Origin: Pictodentalium vernedei
Lineage: Eukaryota; Mollusca; Scaphopoda; Dentaliida; Dentaliidae
Assembly (NCBI GenBank): GCA_031216915.1
Contig: CM062289.1
Span: forward strand, 392,858,674 to 392,922,673
Length of the DNA: 64,000 nucleotides
Direction of reading: 5' to 3'
A program made the position numbers and the translations under genes. The notes under the pieces were generated by a model, which did no database searches, was not told where the DNA came from, and worked only from the letters and a program-made list of their open reading frames with translations. Of this stretch, positions 34,524 through 45,011 are shown one piece after another (within the stretch, counting starts at the first letter, position 1; every line of letters starts with the position of its first letter).

Positions 34524-34882
34524 GGCGCGGTGGCTCAGTTGGTAAAGGTGCAGGCTGCAAGACGAGAGGTCCTCGGTTCGAATCCCACCTGCGGCAACCG
34601 CGTTGTGTCCTTGGGCAAGACACTTCACCCCCATTGCCACGTGGGGTGATGCTGTGTACTAAGGCGTACTGCACGTCGATGGTGCACCTGTCTTCAACTA
34701 ATGCTAACCCTGCAAGTGTGGAGTTAGTATGTTGGGGAGCTGACAGTTGCTCGCCGTTGCTCGGTGGTTCTCTCTGGGTTCTCCGGCTTCCTCCACCCGT
34801 AAAACTGACATGGTCATGGTTAGCCATTGTGCAGAAATATGTGACCTTAAACACCAATAAATAATAATAATAATAAATAATA
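34524..34882 (+). mobile_element. SINE with tRNA-like head type 1, full length
   Basis: GAGGCGCGGTGGCTCAGTTG, box B GGTTCGAATCCC, body, and tail ATAATAATAATAA. Confidence 0.92.
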
Positions 34883-35128
34883 ACAATTTTGTCATTGGAA
34901 GAGATTTACTGGAAAGTTATCTCTCCTCAATTTTCTGAAGCTGTCAGTGAATTAAAACTAAGGGTTTGGAAATTTTATAGAAAAATTAAAATTTCGAAAT
35001 GGAAATGTCATTAAAGTTGTATTATCGATGTGCGCATCATTTCACAAACCTCTGACATTTTTCTGTAGAGTAGTATAAAAATACAGAAGCTGGCTTTTTA
35101 CAATTTATTTCTCACTCAGTTTGAACTT

Positions 35129-35379
35129 TTAACCGTTTACCTAACATGTAAAGCAGACGACACTTACCAAAAAAATTCTTGAATAACTAATTTTTTTCAT
35201 TTTTTGTCTCAAAAACATAGGTTATGACCCCTCATTGGAACGAGCTCGACGAGCTCGTTCCAATGAGGGGTCATAACCTATGTTTTTGAGACAAAAAATG
35301 AAAAAATAATGAAAATTAATTGGCGATTTTGGAGAATAGCGCTGGCCGGTTTTGGCCGTTACGTTGGGTAAAGGGTTAA
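35129..35379 (-). mobile_element. TTAA hairpin MITE, subfamily A
   Basis: TTAACCGTTTACCTAACATG to CGTTGGGTAAAGGGTTAA. The core CATTGGAACGAGCTCGACGA is perfect. The family G paralogue at 42.6 kb lacks it. Confidence 0.93.
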
Positions 35380-35538
35380 CTATTATTCTCTGTTTATACT
35401 CATTTAAAAATAAGAGAACGGCGATTTTACCATATTTTGATGTTATGTAACCTTTTTTCTATTCAATATATCAACAGTGTGTTCGTCGTGACATACAATT
35501 CAGACCCCATCCTCACCATTAATATAACAATAACATTA

Positions 35539-35863
35539 TTTTGGAGGGCATTATGGTTCATCAGCGGCCCTGCAGCAATGATGAACAGCCCGAGAGTTTA
35601 TTAAAGGCCCGAGACGAGGGAATTGCTAGAAGAAATAATCACTAAAGTCGGTTCGATATTTCTGTTTCGATCGTGAGTTCGACTTCAGTTCAGAAATACA
35701 AAGGGACGTCATCCGAAGGGGAGTAATTCATTAGACCACAGAATCTAAAAATAGCCGGGCCGCGGGCCGCGGGCCGCTAATGGCTATTTATACCAATATC
35801 GCCCGCGGCGCGGCTCCGTCAAATGAAGTCAATGAAATTATGGAGTTTAACGGCCCTCCAAAA
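35539..35863. mobile_element. MITE with TTTTGGAGGGC inverted ends
   Basis: The 11 bp termini TTTTGGAGGGC and GCCCTCCAAAA are perfect. The interior has a GC-rich GCCGGGCCGCGGGCCGCGGG region unlike the surroundings. It is absent from the other family G copies. Confidence 0.7.
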
Positions 35864-36422
35864 TCATGTTAATCGACTAGTAACTTATAGATTGGGTGGT
35901 AATATGTAATAATCTAGGAGGTGAAATTTGCTAACAAAAATTTCTGGGAAGAAAAAATACTTACAAATTACTTTAAAAACACATTCGCTAAACAAAGTGC
36001 CAAAGTTACTTAGTTGCTTCTAATTAGCTTGCCATGAAAAGCCAAGTTCCTTTTTGTAACTTTTAATAAACGAAAACGAAAACAACAGACAGCTCCGAGA
36101 GCTGGCTGTTGTTTTTATTTATTAAAAGTAACAAAAGGAAACTTCGGTTTATTTTATACTGTTGTCATAGGTGTTTTCACAACAATTACATGCTTCTTGA
36201 CTGGACCTTCCCCGCACGTCTAATAATTTCAGGGGAGATAACATTATCGAAAGTCGATTTTCATGACGAAATAAGTAAGGGATGTCGAAATATATTGGAG
36301 AATATGGCTGACTACCTCTTGTCGGAAAAATATTTTTTTCTAAACAGAAACGTATCAAACTTAACACACAATCTAAAACACGCTTGCAGGTGAGCTGTAA
36401 TATTAACAAAGACTTAACTTAC

Positions 36423-36614
36423 CGCCCGTTTTCTGGAAAACAAACTTTTATCGAAAAATAACGATTGGCTACTATCCGCGGCTCCTTTTATGTTGATGTA
36501 ATGCATTTGTGATACTGTCGTCTGCGCTGTTTTCTGTATTGAATTTTGTGTCATCTCCATCGCCATACGGCAGAAAACTTTCGTCACTCTGCAAAGCCAT
36601 TTGAACGACCGCTT
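36423..36614 (-). CDS. CNBD2: CNBD2-like gene, exon upstream of the cNMP domain
   Basis: This exon is 192 bp, 64 codons, phase 0 to phase 0. The acceptor is a long pyrimidine tract ending CTTCTTCAG and the donor is GCG|GTAAGT. The product contains WLCRVTKVFCRMAMEM, a basic amphipathic helix, and ends with FFDKSLFSRKRA. I read this as the helical region that precedes the cyclic-nucleotide-binding fold. The next exon (25666-25835) joins in phase 0. The intron between them is about 10.6 kb and holds SINEs, hairpin MITEs and a minisatellite. Confidence 0.75.
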
Positions 36615-37545
36615 CTGAAGAAGAAAAGAACGTTTCCTTGTGCAAAAAAAAAAACGGTAGATCGACACGATGGACTACAATAACTCGATCCTTCAAACGC
36701 CGATCGTACGAGTCGTGCGTGATTCGTGAATTTTGAAACACACTCAAACAGACTATATTCTACCTCCTAGCCGTACCTCAAAACAGACGTTAACGTAAGT
36801 ATACTTAAACGGCAATCCTATCTGATACACCAGACGAACGAATACTGAGCTAAAACCCATTTTCTAATACGAAACAGCACTCAATGGGTACTAAAGTGGG
36901 GGAAATTCGCCATCTTATTGGCATCGCGCGAATGTAGAGTATAGGATCCGCCAATGCGCCGTATTATAACACGTCGGACAGCCGTCTTGTTGTGTTATAT
37001 GAAATTTTTTTCATTATTTTGGCATGGGGAAGCCTCCTTGTATTTTATGAGGGACGCCATATTTTTCATAAAGTTTTATAAAATACACAATGCCACTAAT
37101 TCAAGGTGAGTTGTTTATATCCCAAACTTTTAATTTATAAAAATATAGAAATATATGACTTTAAACACCCATAAATAATGCTCAGCCTCGTCCCTCACTG
37201 CGCACAAGCGCGTTAGACCCCCGTCACAAAATCAGTAACCGCCATCCCATCATGCAAAGTACAGAAAAATATGGCTGCTGCACATGAAAACATATTTCGA
37301 GAAACAAGTTCAGACACGTCCTGAAGATAACGCACACCTGTGGGGCTTATGTAATCTATTTGCCAAATAAGAGTTTACACAAACAAGATAATCCTCTTAA
37401 CTGAGTACTTTGAAAATATCAGGGTACAATATTAACCCCAACACATTGTATATTGCGGAAAACAGGAACGAGATTTTTTAATTTGAATTTTTTAATTTTA
37501 GTATTTAAATCACTGGCAGAGTAGCTTGTTTACGTCACAGATATC

Positions 37546-37975
37546 ATGGGGGAAGATGCCATCTTGTCATCCACCGTCTTGCACCACCATCTTGGGCATC
37601 GATGGGCTTTGGGTACAGGGAGGGAGAGCCCTCCCACTTTATGTATTATGGTAGCCACGTCACAGATATCACGGGGGAAGCCGCCATCTTGTCATCCGCC
37701 ATCTTGGACCGCCATCTTGGGACCCAATGGGCTTTGGGTACAGGGAGGGAGGGGGAGACCTTCCACTTTGTGTACTATGGTAGCCACGTCACACATATCA
37801 TGGGGGAAGACGCCATCTTGTCATCTGCCATCTTGGGCTGCCATCTTGGGCACCAATGGGCTTTAGGTACAGGGAGGGAGGGGGAGCTCTCCACTTTGTG
37901 TATTATGGTAGCCACGTCACACATATCATGGGGAAGCCGCCATCTTGTCATCCGCCATCTTGGGCACAGCGCCCA
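37546..37975 (+). repeat. Minisatellite, about 127 bp unit, 4 copies
   Basis: Units share ATATCATGGGGGAAGACGCC, ATCTTGTCATC, GGGCTTTGGGTACAGGGAGG and TGGTAGCCACGTCAC. It is much richer in G and C than the flanks and creates Gly/Ser-rich spurious frames. Confidence 0.88.
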
Positions 37976-38180
37976 ATAGGGTCTGGGCATGGGGAGGGGC
38001 CCAACAGCTTTTTGGCGCAGGGAGGGTGCCTAAGGGGCTTTGAGCACGGGGAGGGTGAAGGTCGCCTAACGGGCGTGGGCACAGGGAGGGATGAGGGGAG
38101 CCTAAAAAGAGTCTGGGCGCTTTGGGCGCGGGGTCAGGGTAAACCTACATGGTTTGACCATCTCCTACTACTAATGCCTT
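37976..38180 (+). repeat. GGGAGGG-rich degenerate extension
   Basis: Short GGCACAGGGAGGGATGAGGG-like units continue from the minisatellite. Confidence 0.5.
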
Positions 38181-38286
38181 AATCGAGTCTTTTGGTCGCA
38201 GCACCGCAATGGTTTTTCTCAGGCTGCGTGGGCCACCGATCTCTCAATTGATACCATTTTGCCAGCAAATTTATTAACCGTGCTTA

Positions 38287-38358
38287 TGAGGGGTGCGATG
38301 GCTCTTTGGTTATCGCACAAAACTGCAGGATCGAAGTGTCTCAGGTTCGATCCCCCCC
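38287..38358 (+). mobile_element. tRNA-like SINE head
   Basis: GGGGTGCGATGGCTCTTTGG and box B AGGTTCGATCCCCCCC look like an isolated head. Directly after it lies a (TTTA)n tract and a SINE in the opposite orientation. Confidence 0.6.
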
Positions 38359-38360
38359 GT

Positions 38361-38363
38361 CAT

Positions 38364-38446
<83 letters not shown>

Positions 38447-38720
38447 TTTGTGTTCAAGGTCACATATTTCTGCACACTGGCTAATCATGACCACGACAGT
38501 TTTACGGGTGGAGAAGCCAGAGTACCCGGTGAGAACCACCGAACAACGGCGAGCAACTGTCAGCTCCCCAACATACTAACTCCACACAACCGGGGTTAGC
38601 ATTGGTTGAAGAAATGTGCACCATCGACGTGCAGTACGCCTTAGTACACAACGCCATCGTGCCCCCACGTGGGCAATGGGGGTGTAGTGTATTGCCCAAT
38701 GTCTCAACATGGTTGCCCCG
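38361..38720 (-). mobile_element. SINE with very long (TTTA)n tail and truncated head
   Basis: A tail of about 90 bp (38361-38449) is joined to the standard body. The head is lost after GGGTGTAGTGTATTGCCCA. Confidence 0.88.
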
Positions 38721-38760
38721 GCGTCATCTATGTTATGTCTAAGGGAAATACATTTAACTC

Positions 38761-38999
38761 TTAACCCTTTGAACTCAAGTGGTATCTTTCATGACAGTTC
38801 AATGGCAGCAATTAGAAGAGTCCATATTCATTATTCAGGGTAGATCCATCAATATTTTCAACGTGCAGTCCCGAGGCTGCACGTTGAAAGTTTTGATTAG
38901 TCTTCCCCACACATTTACTGAACAGCCATCCTATATAATGACGTTATGACGTATCATGTTCCTGGCCGGAAAAACGGCCGCCCGGGTTCAGAGGGTTAA
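38761..38999. mobile_element. TTAA hairpin MITE family J, intact
   Basis: TTAACCCTTTGAACTCAAGT starts it and GGGTTCAGAGGGTTAA ends it. The central hairpin is TTTTCAACGTGCAGTCCCGA plus its complement. This copy shows the pre-insertion state for element K at 29676. Confidence 0.82.
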
Positions 39000-39091
39000 T
39001 CCGCTGCATATTTTCCACATATTTTCATCAAATCTAGTCATGGCTGCTGTGAAGCAAGCATGACAATATTTAATGAAACATTTATCTAAAC

Positions 39092-39451
39092 AGGGGGCGC
39101 GGTGGCTCAGTTGGTAGAGGTGCTGGCTGCAAGCCGAGAGGTCCTCGGTTCGAATCCCACCTGCGGCAACCACGTTGTGTCCTTTGGCAAGATACTTCAC
39201 CCCCATTGCTCACGTGGGGGCACGGTGACGCTGTGTACTAAGGCGTACTGCACGTCGATGGTGCATCTGTCTTCAACCAATGCTAACCCTGCTTGTGTGG
39301 AGTTGGTATGTTGGGGAGGTGACAGTTGCTCGCCGTTGCTCGGTGGTTCTCTCCGGGTACTCCGGCTTCCTCCACCCGTAAAACTGTCACGGTCATGGTT
39401 AGCCATTGTGCAGAAATATGTGACCTTAAACACCAATAAATAAATAAATAA
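39092..39451 (+). mobile_element. SINE with tRNA-like head type 1, full length
   Basis: GGGGGCGCGGTGGCTCAGTT, box B GGTTCGAATCCC, full body, and tail AATAAATAAATAA. It is one of the best preserved copies. Confidence 0.93.
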
Positions 39452-39546
39452 CATTTATCTAAACTGAATTCAAGAAATTATTGGTGAAAAATCCATTCCG
39501 CCTATAGGGTGGAAATTTGATTAAATGTACCCGAATTATACTTCTT

Positions 39547-39785
39547 TTAACCCTTTACCTAACGAATCGCCCGCGTAATATGCAAACTGAGCTGTTCAAA
39601 AAATTAAATTTTTCCAAATATTTCAACATAACCATATCATGTGACCCCTCATTGGAACGAGCTCATTGAGCTCGTTCCAATGAGGGGTCACATGATATGG
39701 TTTTGTTGAAATTTTTTGAAAAATTTAAAAAATTTATATTTAAAATAATAAATTTTGATATCGTCTGCGTTGGGTAAAGGGTTAA
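39547..39785 (+). mobile_element. TTAA hairpin MITE, subfamily B
   Basis: TTAACCCTTTACCTAACGAA to GCGTTGGGTAAAGGGTTAA. The arms are AACCATATCATGTGACCCCT and the core GGAACGAGCTCATTGAGC. Confidence 0.92.
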
Positions 39786-39839
39786 TAGTAAAATGAATTA
39801 GGTCCTGAACAGGACTTTCCGCCAGCAGTATCTTCAGGG

Positions 39840-40030
39840 TTAATTCCGTCAGCACAAGTGACAGCATGCTGACGCATTGTATTAAGGTCTGCAGTACGTT
39901 TATAGTACACTTGCCTTCAACCAGTGCCAAACCTGCTTCTTCCTGGTTAGTAAGTGAACGAATCTGGCAGTTACTCGTCGAATGTGATATGACCCTGACT
40001 GTTGAAAGTGTTGTTAAACCCAAATAAACT
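39840..40030 (+). mobile_element. Degenerate SINE body
   Basis: GTACACTTGCCTTCAACCAG and TGGTTAGTAAGTGAACG-type matches lead to ATGACCCTGACTGTTGAAAG. It is old and headless. Confidence 0.65.
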
Positions 40031-40210
40031 ATAAACAAGCAGCTTTGGCCTAAATCAAGACAAGAATACTCTAAGTACTTCAATCTTAGAGAGAAAAAAA
40101 AAAACATTCCCCTGTCGTTACAACTCCCTGCAGGGTACATCCCAAAACGTGTAGGAAGGTGTGGCGGCTTCCTGTTAGGATTACTCAAGCCAAATAGTGT
40201 TCCCGTTACT

Positions 40211-40330
40211 TTAACTCTTTACCTAACATGAAAAGCAGACGACACTTGCAAACAAAATTCTTGAATAACTATTTTTTTCCATTTTTTGTCTCAAAAACAT
40301 AGGTTATGACCCCTCATTGGAACGAGTTCG
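40211..40330 (-). mobile_element. Half of a TTAA hairpin MITE, subfamily A
   Basis: TTAACTCTTTACCTAACATG begins a normal arm that stops at GGAACGAGTTCG, the centre of the palindrome. A GGTGGTGGTGGGG run follows in place of the second arm. Confidence 0.85.
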
Positions 40331-40369
40331 GTGGTGGTGGGGGGGGGGGGAGGGGGCACCAGTTCTCAC

Positions 40370-40435
40370 CACCTGACCAACTTCGAGCCAACGAATACGC
40401 TGTACAACATTTACAACCCGCGTGGCAACACTTCT
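40370..40435 (-). CDS. Tentative small exon of the CNBD2-like gene
   Basis: This 66 bp minus-strand segment lies between a CAACAG acceptor and a GTGAGA donor and encodes 22 residues, including VVNVVQRIRWL. It enters and leaves in phase 0, exactly what the flanking exons (41511-41813 and 36423-36614) require. The sequence is less AT-rich than its surroundings and predicts a hydrophobic/basic helix. The polypyrimidine tract is weak and the exon is short, so chance is not excluded. Skipping it also leaves the gene in frame. Confidence 0.4.
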
Positions 40436-40499
40436 CTGTTGAGACATTGACTATGGCCTTGCAGATTTCCGTGGCTTGATTCAGAAAAATTGTAATAAA

Positions 40500-41220
40500 C
40501 AGATCCCACTATTTTTTTTACAATGCCAATTCCCAAAGTGATAAGGCCGAACAGAAGGTCTCAATTCCAAAAACACTGTGTCGAAACGACATTTGAAATT
40601 TGTCTTATGGAAGAGTATGAGTCAACCGATTCTCGTAAGAGCGGAATGAACTCATCCTGGTAGAAAATAGTCCAAATGTCCCAAGAGATGTTTATCTGGA
40701 ACGACTCAATCCAATTTGACTGCGTACTTCGTTTTAAAAAAGTCTGTAAGAAGAAAAAAATGTTAAAATATAAAATACCGGCGGTTCAGTTTCCTTCTTC
40801 ATTCAGATATTCTCACAGGGAGCTTCGCAAAGGCAGTAAGGACTATCTTATCTCTGCTCTTCTTCAGGAGGTGTTATCTTTCGCGCGCACGAATTAAATA
40901 CACTGCATTTCAAAAACATAAAAGTCAAAAAAGTGCGAAACACTTGTAACTCACTTCTACTGAACAAAGACGAGGCAATGGAAAATATATAAACGTATAA
41001 TTACTGTATTACAATAAATAAAGGTGTTTAACACGTCTATTACCGCGTATTTCTCCGAAACTCATAAGCACTGGACGGAAATCACCGCTTTGAACTGAAA
41101 ACACTAGGGGGGGGGGGGGGAGGGGAGGAGGGATCTATCAAATCATATATTTTGCAAACTCCACAAAAATAAAAATACCTATGGGCATTCTTTAATCAAG
41201 ATCTGATTATCATTCTTTTA
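40500..41220. other. No recognisable feature
   Basis: Intron sequence with a poly-G run at 41108-41120. Confidence 0.4.
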
Positions 41221-41224
41221 CTCA

Positions 41225-41440
41225 TTGCTCAAAACGAATAGCACGAATAGCAGACGACACTTGTTACAAAGGTCTGGAATGACTACAATATTTCATTTTT
41301 GGCCTAACACATAGCTAATGAACCCTGATGGAACGAGCTCAACGAGCTCGTTCCATGGGGGTCATAAGCTATGTTCTGAGACAAGAATTGAAAATAACGA
41401 GGTGGTAATAAGCTATGTTCTGAGACAAGAATTGAAACAT
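41225..41440 (-). mobile_element. TTAA hairpin MITE, subfamily A, degenerate with internal duplication
   Basis: GCAGACGACACTTG, the core GGAACGAGCTCAACGAGCTC, and the segment AAGCTATGTTCTGAGACAAG appearing twice (about 41367 and 41409). Confidence 0.72.
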
Positions 41441-41510
41441 ATTTTGTGCCCTATCCCTCAAACTCTCATTTCGGTTCTGTTACCAATAATTGAAAAAAAA
41501 AATAACTTAC

Positions 41511-41813
41511 CTTTTGCCTCGAGGAAGCCCGACTACTTTGACCCAAGGGGCTCACACCTCCGCGCATTGATATTCTTCTGTGGCGAAGTTTACTCTCTCT
41601 TGGAATAAGTGGAGGCAGAGAGTCACCGGAGGCCAAAGATTCGGTTCTCTTTCTGCCCATTTTCGCTCTACTAAGTAAGTCTTGTCCACCGATGCTAGAA
41701 ACTCGACGTTTATTGACGGATCGGTCATGACTTTCACTGCTGTTTCCGCCATCTGATGCATGGATCTGGGGTAGGACATCCCGTTTTTTTTCTTCGTTTG
41801 ATTTTGTTTCCAT
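41511..41813 (-). CDS. CNBD2: CNBD2-like gene, first coding exon (N-terminus)
   Basis: This is the first coding exon of the minus-strand gene and encodes 101 residues. The ATG at 41813 is preceded in frame by a TAA within the same presumed exon, which fixes the start. The exon ends AAAG|GTAAGT, a strong donor, in phase 0. The encoded segment is basic, low in hydrophobic residues and rich in Ser and Arg, so it is probably a disordered tail. It carries three basophilic kinase-type motifs: RRVS near residues 36-39, RKRT at 54-57 and RRIS at 79-82. The assignment rests on chaining with the cyclic-nucleotide domain exons downstream, not on the tail itself, because such tails are poorly conserved. 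An upstream CAG acceptor at 41903-41904 suggests a non-coding 5' exon outside this piece. Confidence 0.72.
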
Positions 41814-41902
41814 AGATTGAGTGGTTTTCTGTTATTTGCTTTTGAAATTTTGGAATATAATTCTTCCGTTATATTTGTTCACTTTCCATAATCTTACCAA
41901 TT
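41814..41902 (-). other. Probable 5' UTR part of the CNBD2-like first coding exon
   Basis: The minus strand reads a pyrimidine-rich run ending TTTCAG at 41909-41903, then 89 bases before the ATG. It contains one short upstream ORF that stops before the main ATG, and an in-frame TAA. This fits a spliced 5' UTR, but no promoter or upstream exon was identified. Confidence 0.35.
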
Positions 41903-41924
41903 CTGAAAGAAAAAGTGAAATCAT

Positions 41925-42885
41925 CCTTGACGAATCTCGTCATGTAAATCGACTTTCAAAAAAGTTATCTCCTTAAAATTATTAGACGGGGGAGGAAGAT
42001 CCAATGAAGAAGCATGCAATTGTTGAAAAAACACCTGTGACATCAGCAGAAAATGAAGCGAAGTTTCTTTTTCGTTTATTGAACTATAACAAGAAACTTG
42101 GCTTTTATGGTAATCCAATTAGAAGCAACTGGGTAACCGTCCACTTTAGTTATTTGTTTAGCGAATATATTTTACGGTAATTTGCAAGTTTTTAATATTC
42201 CCAGGAAAAAGATTAGCAAACCATGCCTCCTAGTCATTTATATTAACCCTTTACCTAACTTGAAAAGCAGACGACACTTGCAAACAAAATTTTTGAATAA
42301 CTAATTTTTTTCATTTTTTGTCTCAAAAACATAGGTTATGACCCCTCATTGGAACGAGCTCGACGAGCTCGTTCCAAAGAGGGGTCATAACCTATGTTTT
42401 TGAGACAAAAAATGAAAATATAATGAAAATGTTTTGGCGATTTTTGAGAATAGCGCTGGCCGATTTTTGGTCGTTACGTTGGGTAAAGGGATAAAGAAAA
42501 GTATTATGTCTGTATTATATGTCACGATGCGCACACTGTTTATATAATGAACAGAAGAAAAGAAAATACCACACATAAAAAGATGGTGAAAGCGCCGTTT
42601 CTTACTTTTAAATGGGTTTACACAGAGAATAAAAGTCAAACCGTTTTAACTGATTGCGTAAAAAATTGTAAAAAGCCAACTTCAGTATTTTTATAAAACT
42701 CTACAGGAAAATGCCTGAAGTTTGGGAAATGATGCGCACATCGATGATACAACATCGCTAAAATTTCGAAATTTCAATTTTTATATGAAATTCCCATACC
42801 CTTAGCGTAAAATTTACTGACAATTTTAGAATATTAAGGGGAGCTAACTTTTCTGTAAATCTCTTCCAATGACGCAATGAGGAAA
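41925..42885 (+). mobile_element. Long repeat family G, copy 4
   Basis: It matches 16185-17040 through AAATTATTAGACGGG, CTTGGCTTTTATGGT and TCTGTATTATATG. It lacks most of the ACAGACAGCTC hairpin and contains a subfamily A MITE at the TTAA that is empty in copy 1. Confidence 0.75.
42243..42494 (-). mobile_element. TTAA hairpin MITE, subfamily A
   Basis: TTAACCCTTTACCTAACTTG to TACGTTGGGTAAAGGGATAA. The core is GGAACGAGCTCGACGAGC. Confidence 0.92.
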
Positions 42886-43134
42886 ATTGTAAGCCATCAC
42901 CAAAACAATCGGAGCACACTGACTTGAATTCACTTGTAATTTTCCTTATTTTTGCATCCGACAGGTTATATTTTTGTTTGGTGGGAGGATCTGATGTTGG
43001 TGTTCAATGAATTTAGACTTAAGAAAATCGTCACAATTTATATTAATTTTATTATCTTCTCTGGCACATATTACGTTCACAAGCGCCCACAATCTCAGCA
43101 GCGAATATCACACTGAATATTAAAATTTGTTCAT

Positions 43135-43610
43135 TCATATATTTATTGGTGTGAAGTGTCACATTATAGTTCTTCACAATGGTTAATCGTGACCGCAACA
43201 TGGATATAAAGGTAAGTCCGGCGAATCCATTTTTACCTATGTTGCTCATTTTAGAGGACTTCTATACCAGGCATTTATTAACACTTTATCCACTGAATCG
43301 GCCACATCCGCCTGCGTGATATGCAAATTTCGCAGCTGAAAAAATACTGTTTTTAAAACTTTTCAACAAAACCAAATCATGTGACCGCTCTGTGGAACGA
43401 GCTCTTCGAGCTCGTTCCAGTGTGGGGGTCACATGATATGGTTTTGTTGAAATTTGTTGAACATTTTTAAAAAAATGATCTTTAAAATAATAAAATTTGA
43501 TATCGTCTGCGTTGTGTGAAGCGTTAAAGGGTCGTATTTTACTAGTGAAACAGAGTTCTTTTACCACGGTAAACAAGCACTGCCTCACCTCCTGGGGTTC
43601 CCCACGAGGA
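43135..43610 (-). mobile_element. Family M element split by a subfamily B MITE
   Basis: ATTTATTGGTGTGAAGTGTC and CATTTTAGAGGACTTC lead to the insertion at 43278-43527. The element resumes with CGTATTTTACTAGTGAAACA and CACGGTAAACAAGCACTGCC. Confidence 0.65.
43278..43527 (+). mobile_element. TTAA hairpin MITE, subfamily B
   Basis: TTAACACTTTATCCACTGAA to GTCTGCGTTGTGTGAAGCGT plus TAA. The core is GGAACGAGCTCTTCGAGC. Confidence 0.87.
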
Positions 43611-43619
43611 AAACAAATA

Positions 43620-44089
43620 TTTATGTATTTTCTAGAGTTTAACCCTTAAGGGTTCAGTTCCAGTTCAGGCGATTATCTTGTTTTGCATATTCAAGCACAA
43701 CATTATGTTTCTTCGTACAGGCTTTAGGTGATCTTACATGGATGTTACAGTACATTGATAGTGGTTTCTATTGAAGCCCTTCAGTAGACACCACTTCTAA
43801 GTAAACGTGTAACCTTATTTTGAGGAACGAAAAGTAAGTAAGTCGAATGTTTCAGGCCTTCAAGAACACTTTCAGAATCTATGATAAGAATCAAATGAAC
43901 ATTGTACGAGAATCAAAGTTGGCTCTCATTGTTCCCCTACGACAATCATTAGGGAGAATCGATTGTGGTTCTCGTATGAATTTTAAGCTCTGGATTGAAT
44001 TAATGTTTAACAGAGGAACGAACATATACTGATGGAAACTTGCCTTTTTGAACTAAGTGATGTGAGGTTTGAAACTCAAAACGGGAGAG
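43620..44089. other. No recognisable feature
   Basis: Unique sequence between family M and the GC-rich island. Confidence 0.4.
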
Positions 44090-44780
44090 TAGTTGGAAAC
44101 GTGTAAAAAACCCAAACTATTTATGTCCCTCCCCAGGAACGCCGAAAGCACGGGGGCAGCTGCACTCCCCCTTGCCTTCGGACCACGGGGGCGAGAGGGG
44201 CAAACAATGCCCTTTCCAGATTCGTCACTCAATTTCTTTCAATGTTTTATTCACGAAGTCAAGGTAAAATACACCCCAAATCCGTTGTGGGAGCTTTCAA
44301 AATTCAGCGGGTGAGTTTGGAAGGAGGTGTCCCCCTTCCCCATCTCTGGCCTTCGACCTTCGAGACATGCATGCTTCGGCATGTCACGGCGGGGTTGCTA
44401 GTGCTAGTAAATGCCCTTTTCCCGGGGTGTCCTGCCCTGCCCTGAAGTGCTTCTGGCGACACTGTCCCTCCCGGTGTGAAAAACTGGAAAGTTCCAGGCG
44501 TTCGCAACTCCACGGGAATGCAATGTACATACGTTCTCCAACAATCTGGCCATCTAGCTCTTTCAGGGAGGTGGCTGGGAGGTATTGGTCAGGGGGTGTT
44601 GCTGAACATGCCACTTTGAGAAAAGCATTTGCACACCACCCTTTCCCAAAAGTGAGAATTTGCCAACTGCTGCCAGCGAATTTCTAACAGCTGAAAAAGT
44701 CCGATTCCCTTGTGTTTGAAATATTTGACCTTGGAAATATTGGCTCTCATGAAATGTGGTTAATCTTTTACCTAACACAT
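44090..44780. other. GC-rich coding-like island, unassigned
   Basis: This 0.7 kb block is much richer in G and C than its surroundings and is open on both strands. On the minus strand 44384-44614 reads SATPPDQYLPATSLKELDGQ, then IVGERMYIAFPWS. On the plus strand a frame ends FSG|GTGAGT near 44310, which resembles a splice donor. I recognise no family. It could be a fragment of a transposon ORF, an exon of another gene, or a retrocopy. Confidence 0.3.
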
Positions 44781-45011
44781 TGTTTTAAAAAATAAATTAA
44801 ATTTCACATTTGAGAAAAAAAAATTCTCACAATTTTTCAATAAAACCATACAAATATGGATATCATTAGAGCCGGCTCGACGAGCCGGTTCTAATGATAT
44901 CCACATTTGCATGGTTTTATCGAGACATTTGTAAGATGTTTTAGGCTGTGGTAGGCTTATTTTGGTTAATATCCTGGCCGTTTTTGGCCGCTATGTTAGG
45001 TAACGGGTTAA
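44760..45011. mobile_element. TTAA hairpin MITE, subfamily C
   Basis: TTAATCTTTTACCTAACACA to GGCCGCTATGTTAGGTAACG and TTAA. The arms are AATAAAACCATACAAATATG and the core GAGCCGGCTCGACGAGCC. The ends match A/B but the arms and core are different. This is the only copy. Confidence 0.85.

Larger units (their letters stand above)
34885..36270 (-). mobile_element. Long repeat family G, copy 3, with two insertions
   Basis: It matches copy 2 from AGAGATTTACTGGAAAGTTA to TCGAAAGTCGATTTTCATGA. It is interrupted by a subfamily A MITE (35129-35379) and an element with TTTTGGAGGGC termini (35539-35863). The AACAACAGACAGCTCCGAGA hairpin lies at 36070-36120. Confidence 0.75.
3292..41902 (-). other. CNBD2: Span of the CNBD2-like gene (3' end outside the window)
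   Basis: Six firm exons and one tentative exon join with matching phases into one reading frame of about 372 residues (394 with the tentative exon). CNBD2 in mammals is a cAMP-binding protein of male germ cells needed for normal sperm, so a sperm or cilium role is a reasonable inference here. Intron sizes are roughly 1.1, 3.8, 10.6, 3.0, 10.6 and 8.3 kb. None of the exons is touched by the abundant hairpin or SINE insertions. Confidence 0.85.

Noticed and set aside
37546-37979. Repeated Gly/Trp/His-rich protein reading
   Set aside because: It is a translation of a 127 bp minisatellite and shows no codon structure.
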